Of a stretch of DNA of 64,000 nucleotides, positions 58,565 through 64,000 are shown in pieces. Source of the stretch: Zhongshania sp. R06B22 (GTDB taxonomy: Bacteria; Pseudomonadota; Gammaproteobacteria; Pseudomonadales; Spongiibacteraceae); NCBI RefSeq assembly GCF_040892595.1, contig NZ_JBFRYB010000001.1, positions 2,728,001 through 2,792,000 on the forward strand, given 5' to 3'. The notes under the pieces are model-generated. The model saw nothing but the letters and a program-made list of their open reading frames with translations. It made no database searches and was not told the DNA's origin. The position numbers were made by a program, and so were the translations under genes. Numbering within the stretch: the first letter of the stretch is position 1; every line of letters starts with the position of its first letter.

Positions 58565-59326
58565 GTGCCTTTAACGCTACCCCAAGACTTTATCGCGGGC
58601 CCACAATGCCTGCAGGGCAAGATTATTCTAGTAACCGGTGCCGGCGACGGCATAGGGCGCGCCGCCGCACTGAGCTACGCTCAGCATGGCGCTACCGTCA
58701 TTCTATTGGGCCGCACCATCGATAAACTCGAAGCGGTTTATGATGAAATTGAAGCCGCTGGCCACCCCCAGGCCGCGATATACCCTATGCACCTGCGCGG
58801 CGCGGCAATGAAAGATTACCAAGACCTGGCAAACACTATTGAACGCGAGTTCGGTCACCTTGACGGATTACTGCACAACGCCAGCATACTGGGAGAGCGC
58901 CGGACCTTGGCGCAAACCACCGTAGATAGCTGGGATGATGTCTTACACGTCAATTTAACCGCCCCCTTTATGATGACCCAAGCATTGCTACCAATGCTTG
59001 CAGCGGCAGCAAACGCATCCATCATTCTGACCTCCTCCGGCGTTGGTCGCAAAGGTCGCGCTTTCTGGGGAGCTTATGCGGTGTCAAAATTTGGCACAGA
59101 AGGAATGATGCAAGTCTTGGCCGACGAAGAATTCGACCTAAACAACACCCGGGTCAACAGCATCAACCCCGGCGCCACCCAAACCGTGATGCGACGCACC
59201 GCCTACCCCGGTGAGAACCCGCAAGACAATCCGCTTCCCGACGCTATTATGCCGCTGTACCTTTATTTAATGAGCGAAGACAGTCTCGCGGTAAACGGCC
59301 AGCAGTTTGACGCGCAAGTTAAGTAA
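58565..59326 (+). CDS. yciK: Short-chain dehydrogenase/reductase YciK
   Basis: The 253-residue NAD(P)-dependent SDR has the glycine-rich motif VTGAGDGIGRAAAL, the catalytic Tyr-x-x-x-Lys in WGAYAVSKFGTEG, a Ser in ILTSSGVG and the end motif NGQQFDAQVK. It uses a GTG start at 58565 with GAGG upstream. The substrate of YciK is unknown. It ends the mtaD-ubiG-gph-yciK operon. Confidence 0.93.
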   Translation: MPLTLPQDFIAGPQCLQGKIILVTGAGDGIGRAAALSYAQHGATVILLGRTIDKLEAVYDEIEAAGHPQAAIYPMHLRGAAMKDYQDLANTIEREFGHLDGLLHNASILGERRTLAQTTVDSWDDVLHVNLTAPFMMTQALLPMLAAAANASIILTSSGVGRKGRAFWGAYAVSKFGTEGMMQVLADEEFDLNNTRVNSINPGATQTVMRRTAYPGENPQDNPLPDAIMPLYLYLMSEDSLAVNGQQFDAQVK

Positions 59327-59338
59327 TATCAGGTCTTA

Positions 59339-59368
59339 GGCGCCTTAATGTGGGCGCCCTTCCGTTTT
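59339..59368 (+). terminator. Hairpin terminator after yciK
   Basis: GGCGCC (59339-59344) pairs with GGCGCC (59353-59358), followed by CTTCCGTTTT. The T-run is short and displaced, so it is a weak candidate. Confidence 0.45.
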
Positions 59369-59506
59369 AGCACTGCGAACATCAGCGAATAGAGTTAGCT
59401 GAAAATAATAGCGGGGAGCCGGGAAAGGAAATATAGATCCACCAGCACTGCGCGCGTCTACCGCGAATTGGGGGCACTCTTTAATGGCATCAACACTTAG
59501 AAAGGC

Positions 59507-60349
59507 TTAATCCCGCAGTGCACCCTGCATGGCTTCAATTTGCTGGCGGTAGCCTTCGCTCTCGTCAGGCGTCACTGGCAAGCCTAGGCGTTCAAATGCA
59601 CTAACAGTCGACCAATCCACGCTTGCCAGCGGATGCTCGGTACCCAAATAGCTATGTAAATTAGCCACAGTCACCAAATCAACATAATCGCCCTTAGGTG
59701 CTTCACGGTCAAAATCCATATGCTGCATGGGTACAATAACCAACTCTTCGGCAAACCCCCAAGCCTCAAGAATACGACTCCCGACCTCGGGACTCAGGCT
59801 AATTAAGATTTGATCAAGTAAATCGGGATGATCGCGCAAAAAGCCCCGACCAACGGCGTAATTCAGTACCGGCAAGGTGCCTACCTGATGAATAATACCT
59901 GCTAGGGTCGCCATTTCTGGTTTAAGGTTGCTCTGCGACTTAGCAAGGGTATTACAAATCGCTGCCACATCTGTGCTATGCATCCAAATGGCACGCATTC
60001 GCTGATTAAGCGCTTCTTTAGTCGACAAAAATATCTGCTGCATCGCCAAGGTCGTGACCAAGGTACTTGTATAGCCAAGACCGATTCGACCGATCGCCGA
60101 CTTCACGTCGTGAATAGGCTGAAAGCCCCTCAATAATGAGCTATTGGAAATACGTAAAATTCGAGTTGCGATAGAACTATCATTTTCGATTATGGTTGCC
60201 AGCATTCCGACATTAACATCGGGGTCGCTAGCCGCTTCCCGAATTTCTAATGCGACTTCAGGCAAGGTCGGCAGAACAATCGAGTCGCTCTCAATCGCCG
60301 CCAACAAATCAAGCCTCACCTGTTCGATCAAGGGATTACTTAATGACAC
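59507..60349 (-). CDS. HDOD-domain protein
   Basis: The 280-residue protein is an HDOD domain (about 20-220): LPTLPEVALEIREAASDPDVN, IIENDSSIATRILRISNSSLLRG, IGRIGLGYTSTLVTTLAMQQIF. HDOD is related to HD hydrolases but lacks the catalytic metal ligands, and is found in signalling proteins. Length and the absence of another domain suggest a scaffold. It is convergent with yciK and stands alone. Confidence 0.9.
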   Translation of the reverse strand: MSLSNPLIEQVRLDLLAAIESDSIVLPTLPEVALEIREAASDPDVNVGMLATIIENDSSIATRILRISNSSLLRGFQPIHDVKSAIGRIGLGYTSTLVTTLAMQQIFLSTKEALNQRMRAIWMHSTDVAAICNTLAKSQSNLKPEMATLAGIIHQVGTLPVLNYAVGRGFLRDHPDLLDQILISLSPEVGSRILEAWGFAEELVIVPMQHMDFDREAPKGDYVDLVTVANLHSYLGTEHPLASVDWSTVSAFERLGLPVTPDESEGYRQQIEAMQGALRD

Positions 60350-60436
60350 ATTTATTCGCTCACTAAAGGACGTAGTCAGAGATTAGCAGAAGAAACACCG
60401 AGTCATCAGTGCTAAAAATACTTATGTGCTAAACGC

Positions 60437-60470
60437 AAAAATGCCGAGGCGGATCAATACCACCTCGGCA
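60437..60470 (-). terminator. Terminator of the aminotransferase gene
   Basis: TGCCGAGG pairs with CCTCGGCA; on the minus strand a run of five T follows directly, 57 bp after the aminotransferase stop. Confidence 0.85.
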
Positions 60471-60526
60471 CTTATCGACAGCGCTTTTGACAAGCGGCTT
60501 AATAAGGGCAAAGCCCTAGGTCAAAA

Positions 60527-61705
60527 CTAGTCCACCGCCGCTTCAGCAGCTGCAATCGCGCTTGCAGCATCGCTGCTATATCCCTGCTCGCTCATTGCCG
60601 CAGCCAGGGCATTTAACAGCAAAATGATATTTTCCATTCTTGCGCTATATCCCATCAAGCCAATTCGCCACACTTTGCCAGCCAGAACACCTAGGCCAGC
60701 GCCAATTTCCAAATCATAATTGGCAAGCAGATATTGACGTGTTTTTGCGTCATCAATGCCCTCAGGGATATAAATAGTATTAAGCTGAGGAAGACGCTGC
60801 CCCGCCGGCACGACAAATTGAATTCCCAAAGACTCTAAACCCGCTGCCAATGCAGTGTGCATCGCCGCGTGGCGCTGCCAAGCATTTTCTAAGCCCTCTT
60901 CCTGCAGCATCACCAATGATTCATGCAAACCGTAAAGTGCGTTCACTGGCGCCGTGTGATGATAAGCGCGCTTACCGCCTTCGCCCCAGTAGCCCAAGAT
61001 AAGATTCATATCTAAAAACCAGCTTTGCACTGGATGTTTACGCGCTTTTATTACCGCCACCGCAGCATCACTAAAGGTGACCGGCGACAAACCTGGAGTG
61101 CAAGACAAACACTTCTGACTACCCGAATACACCGCGTCCGCCTGCCATTCATCAACCAGTAATGGCACACCACCCATCGACGTGACTGCGTCAACGATAC
61201 TCAAGACCTGATATTTTTTAGCCAAACCACAAAGCGCTTGCGCATCACTAAGCGCACCGGTAGAGGTTTCGGCGTGAACAAACGCTAAAACCTTAATGTC
61301 GTCATGCTCTTTAAGCGCCGCTTCAACCGCTACTGGATCAACTGCCGTTCCCCAAGGGAAATCAAGACGTATTGCCGTGGCACCACAGCGCGTAACATTT
61401 TCAATCATTCTAGTGCCAAACACCCCGTTGACGCACACCAGCACTTTATCACCGGGCTCAACAAGGTTTACAAAACAGGCTTCCATACCGGCAGAACCCG
61501 GCGCCGAAATCGGCAGGGTCAGTTCGTTGCTGGTTTGAAACGCGTATTTAAGCAGCGTTTTTGTCTCATCCATCATCCCAATAAACAAAGGGTCGAGATG
61601 ACCCAGCGTTGGCCGCCCAAGAGCATCAAGGATACGAGGGTGCACATCGGAAGGACCCGGGCCCATCAAGGTACGAACTGGGGGATGGAAAGAAGAAATT
61701 GCCAT
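60527..61705 (-). CDS. Alanine-glyoxylate/serine-pyruvate aminotransferase
   Basis: The 392-residue class V PLP enzyme opens with the family pattern LMGPGPSDVHPRILDALGRPTLGHLDP and has the PLP Lys in YSGSQKCLSCTPGLSPV. HAETSTGALSD and ISAPGSAGMEACF are typical of serine-glyoxylate or alanine-glyoxylate aminotransferases. A C-terminal Ala-rich tail (DAASAIAAAEAAVD) is added. The precise donor and acceptor are not predictable; a role in glyoxylate or serine metabolism is likely. Confidence 0.92.
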   Translation of the reverse strand: MAISSFHPPVRTLMGPGPSDVHPRILDALGRPTLGHLDPLFIGMMDETKTLLKYAFQTSNELTLPISAPGSAGMEACFVNLVEPGDKVLVCVNGVFGTRMIENVTRCGATAIRLDFPWGTAVDPVAVEAALKEHDDIKVLAFVHAETSTGALSDAQALCGLAKKYQVLSIVDAVTSMGGVPLLVDEWQADAVYSGSQKCLSCTPGLSPVTFSDAAVAVIKARKHPVQSWFLDMNLILGYWGEGGKRAYHHTAPVNALYGLHESLVMLQEEGLENAWQRHAAMHTALAAGLESLGIQFVVPAGQRLPQLNTIYIPEGIDDAKTRQYLLANYDLEIGAGLGVLAGKVWRIGLMGYSARMENIILLLNALAAAMSEQGYSSDAASAIAAAEAAVD

Positions 61706-61819
61706 AATAAAATCTCACAGATCTGCCGCAGAGGCCCAAATAAACGCGGCAATATTAAACAGGGCCAATAAAGTTGTGGGCGATTATACCTGAATACTGC
61801 GCAGTGTTAGAAACCCCAT

Positions 61820-63304
61820 TCACTGCGCTTTACTGGCGGCAAATTCAGATAGCGGCAGACATTCCAAGTTATCTATAAATCCACGCAGTAGGCGGTAATG
61901 CTCATACTGAAAATCGTTAACTTGCTCACACCGGAGCCGGGCCTCTTGCAAGTCTATTGGCACTGGCACATCGGCTTCACTTTTGGCTCGTTCCGATAAG
62001 CGTTGAAGATTAGCATCCCAGCTAAAGCTGCCGTAATGCCGCCAATCATAAATTAGATGCCATTCACCGAAGCCAGATTCATTTTGTTCATAAATCAATA
62101 CCGGTTCGTCAAACGGCCAAGCTACATAAAGGTAGGCTGCAAACGCCGCCTTGGCTCGCACATTAAAGTCTGCTAGCTCGACACCCGCCCGTTCTTGCAT
62201 TGACACCGTCATACCACCGCTTATATTACAGGCGCTGCACTCACAGCTAGCGCCATCCCCCAGCACACCCAGCTGCACAAGACACACATCAGATTCTGCG
62301 GCCAGCGCGGCAATACGGGTTTTAGCGTGCTTGCGGTCACGAAAGACCGCAAGCGACTCTTGGGTCTTAGTAATATTGGCAGGTAGGCCGGAACGCAAAC
62401 GCAGCTGCATGCCACCACTATCCCCTTCTATAAAGCGCACGCAGCAAGGTTTACCTGTGGCCTTGGTACGGCGCTGCATTTCGGGCTGCTCAGCGCGCAA
62501 GGCGCGACTTAAATAAAGCCCGGCAGACAGCGCTCCCGACAGCATCTGCCATTGAACGCCGCACACCCGGCGCGCCAGCTTAGTCGCTTTACTATCCCGA
62601 GTACTATTGCTGAAATGACTGAGTACCTGATCTTGTAGCGACTCTGCACTCCCTAAATACAGCAACTCCCCAGCCTGACCGAGTAAGCGATAAATACCCG
62701 GCTGACATGGAATAGCGTCAATATCCTTTTGAGAAATAGATGGTGGCAGTACCGGCAAACCAAGTTGCAAGCCGACCTCAAAATTAAAAACCGCCTCGCC
62801 CCTGTCCGCTCGCGCGTAATCAAGAAACGCCTTCATGGCATCTACATCGGCCATCGCGCGGTGATGCACCTCCGAGTAAAAACCAATGCGATGACAAATA
62901 GCCTCTAAGCCGTGCTTCGGCCAGTCTGGATACAAAACCCGGGCCAGCTTTAAAGTACACAACACCCGTGGTTGATACTCGCGGCCAACTCGCGAATAAT
63001 TTATCCGCAAAAATCCCGAATCAAAACGGGCGTTATGAGCGACTAAAACTGCATTATCTAGATAAGTCCAAAGCTCGGCTTGCACAGCATTAAACGTCGG
63101 CTTACCTTTTAGTATTGAAGGAGAAATGCCTGTCAGACCCTGAATAAAACTGGGCACAGCGCAACGAGGATCAAGCAAGGACTGCCAGCTGGCATCGACA
63201 TTATCACCAACTAGGCGTACGGCCACCTCCATAATTTCATCATGCGCGGGCTGTCCACCTGTTGTTTCAAGATCCACCAAGGCAAAAAGTACACCGCTTA
63301 GCAT
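61820..63304 (-). CDS. DEDDh exonuclease fused to a GIY-YIG domain
   Basis: This 494-residue protein has an N-terminal DnaQ-like 3'-5' exonuclease (about 5-165) with Asp11, Glu13, Asp95, His149 and Asp153, i.e. a complete DEDDh set. A GIY-YIG domain follows (about 200-275: PGIYRLLGQAGELLYLGSAES). Here YIG is YLG and the Arg expected in the LRKRV-like segment is missing (SLQDQVLSHF). Resembles the Cho-type, UvrC-related exonuclease/GIY-YIG fusions of proteobacteria; the C-terminal 200 residues (with a Cys pair at CECSACNISGG) have no motif I can name. A repair role is inferred. Confidence 0.85.
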   Translation of the reverse strand: MLSGVLFALVDLETTGGQPAHDEIMEVAVRLVGDNVDASWQSLLDPRCAVPSFIQGLTGISPSILKGKPTFNAVQAELWTYLDNAVLVAHNARFDSGFLRINYSRVGREYQPRVLCTLKLARVLYPDWPKHGLEAICHRIGFYSEVHHRAMADVDAMKAFLDYARADRGEAVFNFEVGLQLGLPVLPPSISQKDIDAIPCQPGIYRLLGQAGELLYLGSAESLQDQVLSHFSNSTRDSKATKLARRVCGVQWQMLSGALSAGLYLSRALRAEQPEMQRRTKATGKPCCVRFIEGDSGGMQLRLRSGLPANITKTQESLAVFRDRKHAKTRIAALAAESDVCLVQLGVLGDGASCECSACNISGGMTVSMQERAGVELADFNVRAKAAFAAYLYVAWPFDEPVLIYEQNESGFGEWHLIYDWRHYGSFSWDANLQRLSERAKSEADVPVPIDLQEARLRCEQVNDFQYEHYRLLRGFIDNLECLPLSEFAASKAQ

Positions 63305-63549
63305 TCAAAACTCCGGCGTTGATGACCATGCCCTCTACAACTCAGCAAGCCAAGCATCTAATTCCCCTCAAGCAGCGTAATAAAGGGCTATTATGAGTAA
63401 TCGTTAGCACACTCACCAGCATTGAAGTATTCGGTGCCGGCAAACGCGGCGTTCACACCGCTAACATCACTCTTGGCTGCACTGAAGATAGAGGCTGCCG
63501 AGTATTCCGCTGCCATTTGAAGTTGAAATCAAAATACGGAGTTTTAACC

Positions 63550-64000
63550 ATGCGACTAATTTCGACTTTCCTATTTTTCTGTATTGCACTGACATCGATG
63601 GCACATGCCACAGACAGCAACTGGCAGTGTCCAGAGAACTTAAAGCAAATTCGCCCCACCCTAGAAGCGGGCGATCTAAACTTATGTGACACCGTAAAAA
63701 GTGCAAAGCTAGTACTCGTCGTAAACACGGCCAGTATGTGCGGATTCACACCACAGTTTGAAGGCTTAGAAGCGCTGTATCAGGAATTTAAAGATCAAGG
63801 CCTATTGGTACTCGGTGTACCCACTGCAGACTTTGGTGGCCAAGAATACGATGACGCCAAAAAAACCTCTAAAGTCTGCCACGCCAATTACGGGGTCAGT
63901 TTTCCTGTCTTTCATAAATCCTGTATTCGCTGCGACACACCTGATCCACTGCTTAAATTAGTCGCGGATACCAGCGGCACTGCCCCCAAGTGGAATTTTT
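63550..64000 (+). CDS. Secreted glutathione peroxidase-like protein (cut off by window end)
   Basis: The visible 150 residues start with a signal peptide (FLFFCIALTSMAHA, cleavage near 20). They continue as a Gpx fold with Cys64 (NTASMCGFTPQFEG), Gln98 (DFGGQEYD) and Trp148-Asn149 (PKWNF), the catalytic tetrad of thiol peroxidases. Extra Cys residues (27, 46, 110, 125, 128) suggest disulfides in a periplasmic enzyme. It differs from the cytosolic gpx at 10125-10607. The C-terminus lies beyond base 64000. Confidence 0.88.
   Translation, partial: MRLISTFLFFCIALTSMAHATDSNWQCPENLKQIRPTLEAGDLNLCDTVKSAKLVLVVNTASMCGFTPQFEGLEALYQEFKDQGLLVLGVPTADFGGQEYDDAKKTSKVCHANYGVSFPVFHKSCIRCDTPDPLLKLVADTSGTAPKWNF

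Overview
The window is a dense bacterial chromosome segment with very few long intergenic spaces. Gene content and order point to a gammaproteobacterium, probably a marine or aquatic member of the Pseudomonadales/Cellvibrionales (Spongiibacter/Zhongshania-like); this is inferred from synteny and protein character, not from a search. Pointers are thrS-infC-rpmI-rplT-pheS-pheT-ihfA-merR-tRNA-Pro, gyrA-serC-pheA-hisC-tyrA-aroA-cmk-rpsA-ihfB-lapA-lapB-pyrF, mtaD-ubiG-gph-yciK divergent from gyrA, a three-gene pntAA-pntAB-pntB and an ospR-gpx pair as in Pseudomonas.

Layout. 1-4 kb: a GlxA-type AraC regulator, a thiolase, a CvfB-like S1-domain protein and a split-barrel FMN protein. 4-10.7 kb: a MASE1/CHASE histidine kinase, the proton-translocating transhydrogenase operon, and a MarR/OhrR regulator coupled to glutathione peroxidase. 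10.8-16 kb: a FliK-like/FlhB-like pair, then a histidine kinase, dual-receiver response regulator and TonB-like protein in one operon. 16.4-19.6 kb: a MAPEG protein, selD-mnmH for 2-selenouridine in tRNA, and an orphan small protein. 19.8-21.8 kb: a roughly 2-kb insertion beside tRNA-Pro, flanked by a copy of the tRNA 3' end, carrying one PD-(D/E)XK-nuclease-like gene. 21.8-29.3 kb: the translation operon, with a candidate attenuator before pheS and an ATT start for infC. 29.4-33.1 kb: a DUF1488 protein, a secreted nuclease, tRNA-Val, uvrB and tRNA-Asn. 33.3-37.7 kb: a compact Csu-type (archaic) chaperone-usher pilus operon. 37.8-42 kb: DedA, a secreted orphan, a DASS transporter and a DHH phosphoesterase. 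42-55.6 kb: the aromatic amino acid, translation and LPS-control cluster ending at gyrA. 55.8-64 kb: methylthioadenosine deaminase, ubiquinone methyltransferase, phosphoglycolate phosphatase, a dehydrogenase, an HDOD protein, a PLP aminotransferase, an exonuclease/GIY-YIG fusion and a cut-off secreted glutathione peroxidase.

Most of the window is housekeeping. The parts that most repay a second look are the tRNA-Pro mini-island (its original terminator still lies outside the far repeat), the Phe-codon leader/terminator before pheS, the palindromic operator of the gpx-ospR operon, and several proteins with altered key residues: receiver domain 2 of the response regulator, the MnmH Walker A, and the GIY-YIG domain of the exonuclease fusion. 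No CRISPR array, complete prophage, integrase or known multi-gene defence system was seen.
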